A stretch of DNA of 64,000 nt from Paracyclopina nana (Eukaryota > Arthropoda > Copepoda > Cyclopoida > Cyclopettidae). The stretch's first letter is position 1. Every line of letters starts with the position of its first letter. Below, piece after piece: positions 55,086 to 64,000 of the stretch. Position numbers and translations under genes: made by a program. The DNA lies in the NCBI GenBank assembly GCA_019096065.1, contig JAGUCH010000001.1, positions 3,596,001 to 3,660,000 on the forward strand, in the 5' to 3' direction. The notes beneath the pieces are model-generated. The model worked only from the letters and a program-made list of their open reading frames with translations. It searched no databases and was not told the origin of the DNA.

Positions 55086-55974
55086 TCAATCCATGAACTG
55101 TTCATAACCCTGAAAATAAGTGGAAGAATTGAAAGGTTGCGCTAAATCACTTTTTAGAAGTTGCGAACGTTGCGCTGCTTTGTGTGAAAAATACTCACTG
55201 GCACATAGATTTCCGCTGGAACTCTTCCCCCAAAGGAGCGTTTCCCGAATCTGAAGAGCGAAACCATTAATTCAAAAAAGAACTCCCCAAAAGCAAAGAA
55301 TGACAACGTGATGACAATGTGCAAGATTTTGATAAATGCGTGATGAACATGAATGTGCTAAGTAAAAGTCAGTGATGATTATACACGAGAGTGATTATGT
55401 GACCAGATAGATAGCTTAAATAATGCAGCGTGTCCTGTATGCAGTTTAGCTGGTGCAAGAGACGATATGTGCTTTTTAAAAAACTACCTTGGTCTTGACA
55501 TGTGCGCTAAATGGTTATCAAGACCCTGGATTTGCAAGAATCTGTCGCCATTTGCATTTTCCCTGCGCCTTCTCGTACCGTCATTCGCAGAGCGTTTCCC
55601 CAGTGTAAGTGGGTAATAATAATCCTCAAAGTTGCGGCTAAGTAGACAGCGAAAGAAGGAAACTAGAAATTGATACGTTTGACCCCTACAAGTGTTAAGG
55701 AGATATGCACCCATGCTATGTTTATGATACTCTGTGCCCTTTTTGTTTGTTTGAAACGAAGTGGAATAGTGTTCGATGATTACCTTGGCCTTGCAACCTG
55801 TGAATAGTATTTGTCTAGTTCCTCTAGGTATTTTAAAGCGTTTGTCATTTCCCCGGGCCGTTCCCCCTCTTCATGAGATGGACGTGCTTGAGCTTCTGAT
55901 GCCCACAGGCTCAAGAAGGCGAACAACACAAGAAAGACCAGTTGAGTGAAATACCTGATTTGAAATCCTGACAT
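55086..55974 (-). CDS. NPF: Neuropeptide F precursor with alternative cassette exon
   Basis: Exons 55974-55784, optional 55637-55488 (150 nt), 55250-55199 and 55109-55086. Short form 88 residues, long form 138. Signal peptide LVFLVLFAFLSLWASEAQA is followed by mature neuropeptide F: ARPSHEEGERPGE, then ALKYLEELDKYYSQVARPR, and across the splice FGKR, giving the invariant RPRF-amide. The C-terminal spacer is SFGGRVPAEIYVPGYEQFMD. The cassette keeps phase 2 at both ends and itself ends SRPR, so the long form also runs into FGKR. NPF is the arthropod NPY-like hormone controlling feeding and reproduction, acting through a G-protein-coupled receptor. A decapod NPF-II with an insert at the same place is known. 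A splice acceptor just upstream of the ATG implies a 5' UTR exon. Confidence 0.92.
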
Positions 55975-56482
55975 AGTGAAACTCTGCAAAAGTGAAAGTC
56001 AATAGAGTTTAAGGTATTTGTGCTAATGCATGGTGATTTGAGCTCACTATTTGAATTCAAGGTGCTTACTCTCGCCGACAAGGGATGACCAGAACTGATG
56101 CACGAAAGAGGTTATTGTCGTTTCTTTTATAGAGGCTGCATAAACTATGAAGCATACTCGCACGACTTCGGAGGTGACGCACTCGCGCAAGCCTTTCGAA
56201 CGTATACTCTTGACCGTTCTCATCAGCAGCAGCCGTCTTCCAAGTATCTTAACTTGCTCCACTTTTCAAGATGCCACATTTAAGAAGTTATTCAATTGTA
56301 ATTTTTAGTATGATTCAGAGAATACTTTGACAACTTATTAACTGTTGTGTTCATATTTTTCTAAATCAATCTATTAAGATCACCTCATTTTTTCTGGCAA
56401 AAAAATCATAATTAGTTATTTAAAATTGATACTGTCATCCATATAAGTGCTACATGGCTTGCTGCATGGCTTGACAAAAACT
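55975..56482 (-). other. NPF 5' flank
   Basis: Holds the intron and presumed 5' UTR exon(s) of the NPF gene. No distinct promoter element could be fixed. Confidence 0.4.
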
Positions 56483-56556
56483 AGGCCCCGGCGGGATTCG
56501 AACCCACGATCTCCTGTTTACTAGACAGGCGCTTTAACCAACTAAGCCACGGCGCC
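56483..56556 (-). tRNA. tRNA-Thr (anticodon AGT)
   Basis: Full 74-nt cloverleaf on the minus strand beginning GGCGCCGTGGCTTAGTTGG. A-box TGGCTTAGTTGG and B-box GGTTCGAATCC are intact. Anticodon arm CCTGT-CTAGTAA-ACAGG gives AGT (Thr). The sequence is close to the common eukaryotic tRNA-Thr-AGT. The acceptor stem has one G:G mismatch at the fourth pair where the usual gene has G:U. No CCA is encoded, as normal for a nuclear gene. Confidence 0.93.
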
Positions 56557-58391
56557 TTCCATGTTAAAAAATTCAACTGAAATTTTGATTCCACCTCAAC
56601 TGGCTCATAGCTTCTAAAAAGTCCCAAAGATTGATCGAGATATTCTTAAACTATATTTCAAAAATACTTTTACGTATTGATAATCAGTTAAATTTATTCA
56701 GTCATGTCATGATTGACTCCTCGCTCAAAGACATCCTTCTCATTAAATAACACTGCACACTTGTTATGAAACAGGGAAGTTTTTTGATATATTTAGAATT
56801 AATTACCGTATTGACATCAAAAGTGGAATACTCATTTTAGGGCCAAATTAGCTAAAAAACAATTTGAGCATTAGCTAAATTTCAGGATTGCTTCAAAAAT
56901 AAATAGAGTATTCTCTTTCGGTGTTTTTCGTGCATTTTCCTATGGAGTTTTGGACGTACATGAACAAGACATTAGTCACTCATGAAGAAATTTTTTTCCC
57001 CTCAAAAATTAGAATCCTGATCATTTTTGAAAACTTTTGATAGCTTAAATAAGACCACTTTTGCCACTATTTTTACTTGTATGAGTTTGAAGTGTTTGGG
57101 TTTTTCAGAAGTGAGCATTTCATTTAAGGACGCGGTAAGATTTTATTAGGTGAACATCACTTAAAGACCTGAAGGAATCGCCATGGTCAATGTTGATGCT
57201 GTGATCAAGATGTCTACAACTAACATTCGAGCGACACGTTGCCCCACTGCTTGCTTCGGTAAAAAAGGAACAAAATGAGGCCTCTCTGGCCCTGAGTGCA
57301 GCGAAATATCCGAGTATCTTACTCACTTTTGAAGTTGCTAATGCGCTGAGTTTGCCTTTTCATGCGATTTAATTTCTACGCAACAAAATGACTCGGATAC
57401 CTTCTACAGAGTACTTTCTTCATCATGACATGGACTTAGGGAATGGGAAGGATTTTTGACGAACTTGTAACAAGGTAAAATACAATACATACAGGTAACT
57501 CCTGCTTTAAGTCTTGTTAGCATGATCCGGATGAGCGTGACTCAATCTCATTACTTCATTCATTATCTGTCAAAGATCAGGTTTATCACAGGATCCTTTT
57601 CTTGCCATGTATCAGCCAATCACGAAGTTGCATGAATGTCCTAGCACGAAAATGAGCATCCCTTGGGACCAACATAAAGGATCAAGAAGAGCCTTTCTTT
57701 CTCGATTAGTAATGATCCAAAATTAATGACATGGCCTTATGTAAACTACGGGCATGTGATTTTGTGCAGCCTCTGACCACAAGAGCCAAGGATGCGATCA
57801 CCATAAATTCCCCACAGCTGACTGGTTTCAAAGCATAAAGGATGGCATAAATCTTCCGCAAAAAATAGAGGCCAGTCTTATTTTCATTTCTTTTGCTTGT
57901 TTCCCTGCTTGTATGTAAATTAGTTGAAAGTATCTTGAGGCATTTGATCTCTCTCAAGCGACCAGATGTCCTCCAAAACCCTTGAAAAATGTTGAGTCAG
58001 CATTTAGCTGGAAAATGGGACATTTTGAGATGGTATGCAGATGAGTTAGTTGACCCTTATAGCTGCAAAACTAGTGGTCATGTAACAATGAAAAATACGC
58101 TTTTTGAGCTTTCTCCTTTTTTTAAGTAATTTATCGCTAAATTCTAATAAGATTTATTGCACGTAATAAAACACTTGAGAACACTTCAATTTCCATCCTG
58201 CCACGTTTCATTTTTACCTTTGAAAAAAAAATACCCTAAATAAACTGTAAGCATGACAGCCAAGAATAAAAACTCAGTCAATTTTTTTTTCTAGTTATTT
58301 GGCTATTGAAGTAGCTCAACGAATCTTTTGTTTTCATCTTCTTAATTTGTTGGATGCAGTTAAAAGCTTTGCAAGTGCAGGTGCATTAAAG
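56557..58391. other. Intergenic, no gene seen
   Basis: AT-rich sequence between the tRNA and the mannonate dehydratase gene. Open frames of under 90 codons show no resemblance to proteins I know. Confidence 0.45.
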
Positions 58392-59760
58392 CTACTTCAA
58401 AGTCTTTAGTAAGCCGTACTGGAGGCCTCGCAATTCAGCCAAACCTCGAAGCCTTCCTATGGTCGTGTAGCCAGGGTTGATTTTCTTTGCCTTGTTGGTT
58501 AAATCATCTAGCATCTGGTGCCCGTGATCGGGTCTAAATGGCAGCCTCAGTCGTGCTAAAAACACATTTCAACCTGATACATCATCATATTGTACTCTGG
58601 TAGTACCTTCGTGTTTCACGCCTATCTTCTTCCTCCTCCTTTGCTCCATTAAAAGAGAGGTGATCACAGAATGCATGTCAACATCTCCCCAAGGTGATCT
58701 GATTCCACAAAACTTTCCCCAACTCTCGTAACATTTCTCAGGTGGACGAAATTGATCGATTGAGCAAACTCCTTCACGATTTCTTCCACCTTATTGTCCT
58801 CCCTTGATGCATACGAGCCAACACACATAGTCAACCCATTATGCGGTGAAGGATAGGCAGCTAATGCAATCTCGTTAGAAATCAATTTATGCGTTTGAAA
58901 CAGTATGCAGAACTCACTCAAAAGCTGTCTCACATCTGCTTCAGTGGAAACAATTCTAGGAAGGCCGAGCAACGAAACTGGAGGGTCATCCGGATGAATG
59001 GCCAAAAGATATTGTAAGCCTCCGCAATGGGAGCTATTTGGCGAATGAAGTCTATCAAATTCTTACGAACTTGTTCGCTGGATACGTCATCGTACGCTCG
59101 TATCGCTTTCGTGAATGATTCCAAGGTGTAAGCTTCACTCGTTCTGCCGGGCAAACCTTGCACGATTGTCCTGATTAGCTTTCTTTTAGCATCTGAAGTC
59201 ATCTTGTTGTGATAATCTGAGGCTCTTTTCAGCTGCTCTGGAGTATAGCTTTTGTCCGCATTCGGCCTGGCCATTAAGAACAAATCAAAGGCAGCAAACG
59301 CGTCAAAGTCAAATTTCAAAGCTTTGGAACCATCACTCCATTCGAACTCTAGGTCAGTCCTTGTCCAATCAACTACAGGCATGAAATTGTAGCAAAGAAT
59401 ATCCAGCCCCGCTCTTGACATATTGATCAGCGACTGTTTATAGTTGTTGATGAAAAATTGCCTGGTCTTTCCATCTTCATCGGGTTTCCCCGTCTTGATG
59501 CTCTCATGTACGGGGATGCTTTCAACCACACTCCAACTCAGCCCTTGGGACTCGATCAACTGCCTTCTTGATACAATCAGATCCAAAGGCCATACTGCTC
59601 CAATGGGAATTTCATGCAAGGCTGTAACAATCCCTGTGGCTCCCGTCTACATCAATCCTTTATTTCAGCACTGGACCATCACTTGAAAATTGTTTACCTG
59701 TCTGATGTCTGACAAAGTGATAGGATCATTGGGGCCATACCAACGCCAAGTTTGTTCCAT
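58392..59760 (-). CDS. uxuA: Mannonate dehydratase (UxuA-like), bacterial type, two apparent frameshifts
   Basis: Exons 59760-59698, 59646-58607 and 58555-58392, with introns of 51 bp each. The protein starts [20 protein letters not shown] and continues [77 protein letters not shown] and [16 protein letters not shown], ending [16 protein letters not shown]. These are hallmarks of UxuA, which dehydrates D-mannonate to 2-keto-3-deoxygluconate in hexuronate breakdown. The four metal ligands expected from UxuA structures are present (His of HPDD, Cys of MCVGS, His of VHLR, Asp of RPDHG). Reading frame is lost by an apparent one-base deletion near 59012-59024 and again near 58686-58693; with both allowed, phases fit and about 422 residues result. 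Recent decay or assembly error are both possible. The family is chiefly bacterial, so transfer is inferred. Confidence 0.82.
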
Positions 59761-60195
59761 AGTCGCGAGATTATTTCTAGTAGGTGCTCGTGAATCGAAA
59801 TCTGAAGAGCACTAAAGCACGTGATTTCACTCTCAATCAAACAGGTTTTCGAAGAAGCGCGTCTGGCTTAATTTGCTGATCATAAAAGCTTTTCCCATTT
59901 CTCATAGCTCTTTTTTATTAGCGATCAGGATCAAAAGACGGAATTGTGAAAGGCACGGAACAATTGGGACATCAACACTCAACCTACCAATTAGCTTATT
60001 ACTTTTTGGCCCATCTGATTTACTGCCACAGAGAAAACAAGCAGTTCTTCTTGACTCAGCGGTGATTGTTGGCGTTAGAGCGCTCATTTCGATATTTGAT
60101 TAATGGCATATACTTAAAACATATAGGAAATTTTAATTTGGTACTCATCCAGTTTGACAATATATTTTTTAAATGTGGTGGAATCTGCTCATTCT
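59761..60195. other. Spacer between uxuA-like gene and small secreted protein gene
   Basis: Contains the promoter side of the uxuA-like gene and the 3' UTR of the upstream minus-strand gene. No other feature is visible. Confidence 0.4.
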
Positions 60196-60729
60196 TTACT
60201 TGTATATTCTGAGGAGTCGAACTGGTCTCTGCTGCGCTCCCAAAGACTTCATGGCACCAAAATCGTCTATGCTGAAGCACTCGTTATATGGCTCCATTTT
60301 GCATATCACACGTTTGTGGCCGTTCATTCCCTGCAAGAGACAATACTTCAGTCTCAGGAAAAGAGACTTCTTGATGAGCTATGAGCTTACTTCTGCTGCA
60401 AACATGTCGTGGCTTTGCTTTCCAGCCTTTTTTAGGTCCAGAAGGTGTTGGAACATGGCCAAATTCCATTGATTTGATCCATGGTCTAAATGCTTGATTT
60501 CATCAGGAGTGTATTTCTCCCAATCAGTTGGGGCTAGTTTGTCTGATAATCTCTTGCTAAACCTGAAGAGTCCAGAAAGGAAGGGATACTCTTCTTGATT
60601 CTGGAAAGGAACGAATAAGCGTTAAGGTTTTTATTAAAGGGTTTAAAATAGGCTTCCTACGTTATCAATGTAAAAGCCATAGGCTGAACTTAAGAATGTG
60701 GCAAAACAAATCAGCAAAGGTAACTTCAT
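60196..60729 (-). CDS. Small secreted protein, function unknown
   Basis: Three exons, 60729-60661, 60600-60391 and 60330-60196, all phase 0; 137 residues. Signal peptide MKLPLLICFATFLSSAYG. The mature part reads FYIDNNQEEYPFLSGLFRF, then SDKLAPTDWEKYTPDEIKHL, QHLLDLKKAGKQSHDMFAAE, and the last exon GHKRVICKMEPYNECFSIDD, ending PVRLLRIYK. Two cysteines about nine residues apart in the last exon could form one disulfide loop. No family is recognised. A TATAAAAG box on the minus strand (60793-60800) lies about 65 bp upstream of the ATG, supporting a real start. It lies in the same orientation just upstream of the uxuA-like gene. Confidence 0.68.
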
Positions 60730-60792
60730 TCTTTAGCTGTTACTTCGCTGTGCAGAAGATGTCAAGTGATACTGGCCATACATAAACCAACT

Positions 60793-60800
60793 CTTTTATA
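60793..60800 (-). promoter_or_regulatory. TATA box of the small secreted protein gene
   Basis: TATAAAAG on the minus strand, about 65 bp upstream of the start codon at 60729. Confidence 0.5.
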
Positions 60801-61364
60801 GAACATTAGCTATGAATGCAGCTTGTTTCATGTGACGCGTAGCAGGTAGCACAATTACAAGCGCTTTATTGCTAGATGTTTACGGTTTCCTGCATATTAA
60901 TAACCTCAAAGTGAAAAAGCTTTCCAGCAATGGTGGAAGGATACTAGCAACTTATAAGGAACACTTCTCTAATTCAAAGTTTTGCTTAGGATGTGACTTC
61001 AGGTCTAAGAAAGGGCTTGGTATACCAATAAAATAGGCTGCCTTAGACCGTACCATTGGAAAATTCCGTGTCATTTTCATCTAATTAGAACTGGAACGCC
61101 TTTCTCATGAAACATTTGTAGACTGTAACGAGGGCAGGGCACATATCAGAATTAGCTTAGAACTGCTGTCATCAGTTACAAAGGTAATTGGCTTTGAAGC
61201 ACCAATTAAGGCTAAACACCTCTAATTGGCAATTTTCAGATGGCATCACCACATGTGAAAAATGCACGAAGCCTTTAAATCTTCAAAAGAAGATCTATTA
61301 TGGGCTTGAAGTTTCATTTACACTTCAGTATTCAAGCCCAAAAGACATGGCTGGTTAAGTCGCA
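60801..61364. other. Divergent intergenic region
   Basis: Separates the minus-strand secreted protein gene from the plus-strand CUB-like gene. A TTTAAAT element near 61275 might be the core promoter of the latter. Nothing else seen. Confidence 0.4.
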
Positions 61365-63830
61365 ATGTTGTTTTTAGCACTGTTATTCCTCAGTTCGGCG
61401 GAAGCTTTCACAATCCAAGATTGCATTGATGGAATTTCAGTGAAAGAAAAGGCATTTAATTTTCAGAGTCCGGCTTATCCTGGCAGTCTTCCCAACGAAG
61501 AAGCATTCTTGTGCAAACTAAGAATTGAGCATCCCACAGGCGAAAATGAGCATTGTAATGAGGATGAGTCTGATGATAATGAGAATGTTTTGGATCAGAC
61601 TTCTACAAAAATTTGCCAGGTGAGTGGTGATGGCCTACTAGTACTAGTTATATTCAGTGTGTCATTTCTAGCCGAGTAAACCACAGTAACAAAAGCCTGC
61701 ATATTTTATCAAAACATGAGTCATTTAGCTCTGACGCAATAATTGCTCCGTATAAAGAGTAGAATTATGAATGTAACAATACTGTCCTGATGACGAGTCC
61801 ATATAGGGTTTTTCGCTCATGAGTAGTCAAATGAAAGATCACCGAGTGGCGAAGCCACGAGTGATCTGGAATTTTACTACGAATGAGCGAAAAACCCTAT
61901 ATGGACGAGTCATCAGGACAGTATTGACATTTTTGTCAGCTTCGTGACGGTTAAAAGTCTCAATACTACTTTTGAATGCTAAAAAATGATCAATTTAATC
62001 AAGAAATTAGCCTTAAAAAAGACTGCTCGGTTGCAGGTAAAACTTTGCGGTCAATCGCGCACGCACATCTCCAGCTAGAGCTCAGCACTTGCAGGGTAAC
62101 CAGATATTTTGAGTGATTTTAGCCAGAATTTTTCCCAAAAGCACCAAAACAACTATTTTGGCTTGAAATTGATTGAGGATGCTTCATGTGTTTTGATGTT
62201 CTTCATTAGGAATGGTTTCGAAGACTTTTTTAAACCGCAATGTAATCGGTTTTTAGTATGCCATAAAGTACACAAAATTAAGTGTGCTCTGATTGTACAT
62301 TGGCAGAGTGCAGACTTTTCACTCAGCAGACCCAGGTTCGAATCCCGGCCGAGTCTTTTTTTAATTGAAGAAGAACTCTCAAGTTGCCAACCGTACAATA
62401 ATGGATATTATTTCTTCACATGTGATGAAAATAAGTCATTATTGTACGGTAGATGCGAGCGCACGCCAAATCTCAGCAAAATACCGGGATTTTCGCTTCA
62501 CTGCCGTATGTAGTGAACCCACCGCCAAGCTGACAAAAATGCTTATTTCTGTAGGTGAGGTTAGATTTTCTGGAATTCGCCCTGCAACCACCACTGCTTG
62601 GTAATTGCCAATATGACAAAATGTGGGTATCAGCCAACGGAAAATATCCGCTACTTTGCGGAGAAAACGCAGGACATCACATCTACCTTGACGTTGCCGG
62701 AAAAAGCCACACAGACATTACATTTCAAATTGATGCATTAAGACATCAATTGTACTCGTGCCCAGACAGGTTCAACCTAACAGGGAATTCGGATTTCTTT
62801 TCTTCCATTCACCTTCCAGTATTGGTAATTATCCCCACATTCACATTAGTATCGCACGCATAACTCTCTTAATATTCAGAATCGCAATGCTATCAAGGTG
62901 AATGTGCAGGCAGATGAGCAAATTCACCATGTCAATTTCACTACAAGAAGAGCTTGGAATATTGATGTCAATCAAATACCATGCGGTTGTTCACCTCCTA
63001 ACCAAGGTCCACGAAAAGCTCCAAATGGATGCCTTTCTTTCTACGCTGGAATTTCCGGGAGCTTCAAATCTTTCAATTACGACTCTATCGGATGTTACAG
63101 GTTTTGCTCAAAAAATGTAACAATTTGAATGTTCATCTTAAAACGGAGCTCTCTCGATAGCCACGATTTTGTGTGCGATGAGAAACGACTCGATGATTGT
63201 TCATTGAGTGCAGGCTACACGGGACACTTGAATAACCTTGACTACACCATATGTATTGAGCAAGAGTACGGTTTTTGTGGAATGGAGTACAGTGAAGCTC
63301 CCAATGAAATGGGCGCATTTACACTGACGAATAAAACCGAGCTAAAAATAGAAAGCGATGAAAAATCCATGAGAATGAATACAGGGTAATTTCCTCATTT
63401 TCAGCTTTCTCAATTTTATAGTGCTTAAAATATTTTACTTACCTCAATGAATGAATTTAGAGCCTCGAGTGGAGACGATCATTGTCTCACTGATTATCTA
63501 GTTTTGCCAGGAGCTCACTGCAAAGTAACGACTCACGGCTAGATTATCAAAATTGAACTGAGTAATTTTATGCTCGTCTTAGGGAGATGCTGAGCATTAC
63601 TCAACAGATCGGTTTTGTGGAAACAGCCTCGGAGTCAATGGAATGTCCTTGCCCATAGTTCAGTACTCAGCACCTTTTAATTTCCAAGTGAGACAGTTTT
63701 AGCGATAAATTCGTCATTTTTGAGAAATGGGCTTTCTTAGGTGGTCACAGATAAAGATGAGCTGAGTGGAAGTGTTGACTACATGAACCGTGGTTTCCAT
63801 CTTCGCTTCAACCAAATTCCCTGTCGATAA
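61365..63830 (+). CDS. Secreted arthropod CUB-like domain protein
   Basis: Seven exons: 61365-61619, 62555-62824, 62880-63100, 63161-63385, 63461-63524, 63583-63687 and 63741-63830; 409 residues, phases agree. Signal peptide MLFLALLFLSSAEA. The first CUB-like unit reads CQVRLDFLEFALQPP, GNCQYDKMWVSANGK, LCGENAGHHIYLDV, ending WNIDVNQIPC. The second begins APNGCLSFYAGISGSFKSFN, LNNLDYTICIEQEYGFC, GDDHCLTDYLVLPGAHC, DRFCGNSLG and ends RGFHLRFNQIPCR. This double arrangement, with APxGCLxYxxGxxGxxxSFNY opening the second unit, is common in secreted insect and crustacean proteins of unknown role. Intron 1 (935 bp) is far longer than the others (54-75 bp) because it holds mobile-element sequence. 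Confidence 0.85.
61777..61926. mobile_element. 150-bp near-perfect palindromic element
   Basis: Left arm CAATACTGTCCTGATGAC at 61777 is repeated in inverted orientation at the right end (to 61926). About 45 bp per arm pair almost perfectly, including CCATATAGGGTTTTTCGCTC. The centre adds a further stem, GAGTGGC-GAA-GCCAC. No open frame. Lies in intron 1 of the CUB-like gene. Confidence 0.75.
61927..62541. mobile_element. Non-autonomous element with 15-bp inverted ends
   Basis: Bounded by CATTTTTGTCAGCTT (61928-61942) and its perfect complement (62527-62541). Encloses a tRNA-like module ending in a T run and a further 14-bp palindrome (ACCGTACAATAATG at 62390-62403 and its complement at 62437-62450). 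It abuts the 150-bp palindrome directly, so the two may be parts of one composite insertion. Confidence 0.5.
62285..62358 (+). other. tRNA-like (SINE-type) module
   Basis: A perfect B-box GGTTCGAATCC (62335-62345) follows TTTTCAC, the anticodon loop of tRNA-Glu(UUC), and precedes a T7 run that would stop RNA polymerase III. The acceptor and anticodon stems do not pair properly, so it is not a working tRNA. Best read as a tRNA-derived SINE head or tRNA pseudogene. Confidence 0.4.
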
Positions 63831-64000
63831 GTTTATGTTACATGCATAGTATATTTAGGGGTGCATTTTTTATTGTCATCAATCAATTTGCAAAAGCATG
63901 TCAAGTAAAAGTCCAGTCATTGTTTCTAATCGTAATTCAGTGTCTTTTTCCCTGTTTCGGGAGGTAGAACTTGCCAAAGAGATTCGAGAGTGAAACCATC
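63831..64000 (+). other. 3' flank of the CUB-like gene
   Basis: Presumed 3' UTR to the window edge. No feature is visible. Confidence 0.4.

Noticed and set aside
61785..61830. Full hammerhead ribozyme in the palindromic element
   Set aside because: CTGATGA is present but the expected stem II and GAAAC segments could not be placed; kept only as a remark.
62109..62513. 134-codon frame inside intron 1 of the CUB-like gene
   Set aside because: Exon 1 joins in phase 0 directly to 62555 to give the conserved CQVRLDF block; this frame lies across the tRNA-like module and a palindrome, so it is element sequence.

Overview
The window is nuclear DNA of an animal, most likely a crustacean or other non-insect arthropod. 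Genes have small GT-AG introns (often 50-70 bp), AATAAA signals and unequal intergenic gaps. Several genes are arthropod-typical: a neuropeptide F precursor, myosin regulatory light chains of the arthropod Mlc2 type, and a secreted arthropod CUB-like protein. I cannot name the species. All gene models were spliced by eye from splice-site consensus, reading phase and family resemblance.

Layout. 1-1064: 3' end of a Limpet/FHL LIM gene with two alternative last exons. 1463-5181 (+): Tlx/C15 homeobox gene, whose large intron contains a complete carboxylesterase gene on the minus strand (2152-4077). 8118-9823 (-): RRM-RGG RNA-binding protein, divergent from SUPT7L/STAF65-gamma (10198-11376, +). 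12818-13981 and 15434-16171 (+): two tandem myosin regulatory light chain genes. 17316-22609 (-): Nkx6 homeobox gene. 25105-25909 (-): acyl-protein thioesterase. 31132-32619 (+): small secreted protein. 32620-42200: gene-poor, with a palindromic element, two CTCF-like motifs and a CpG-rich block. 42228-50133 (+): a 17-exon gene for a ~1580-residue repeat protein I do not recognise, tail-to-tail with a Not-family homeobox gene (50617-51382, -). 53838-54639 (+): secreted beta/gamma-crystallin-like protein. 55086-55974 (-): neuropeptide F precursor with a cassette exon. 56483-56556 (-): tRNA-Thr(AGT). 58392-59760 (-): bacterial-type mannonate dehydratase with spliceosomal introns and two apparent frameshifts. 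60196-60729 (-): small secreted protein of unknown function. 61365-63830 (+): secreted CUB-like protein whose first intron holds mobile-element debris.

Three homeobox genes of the NK/ANTP grouping (Tlx, Nkx6, Not) within 50 kb suggest a remnant of the NK-linked homeobox neighbourhood. The LIM protein and the two myosin light chains are muscle-type products; the others look unrelated in function. The most notable items are the intron-bearing uxuA-like gene (candidate horizontal transfer), the neuropeptide F cassette exon that adds prohormone cleavage sites while keeping RPRF-amide, the esterase nested in Tlx, the paired LIM terminal exons, and the large unknown repeat protein with a run of phase-1/phase-1 exons.
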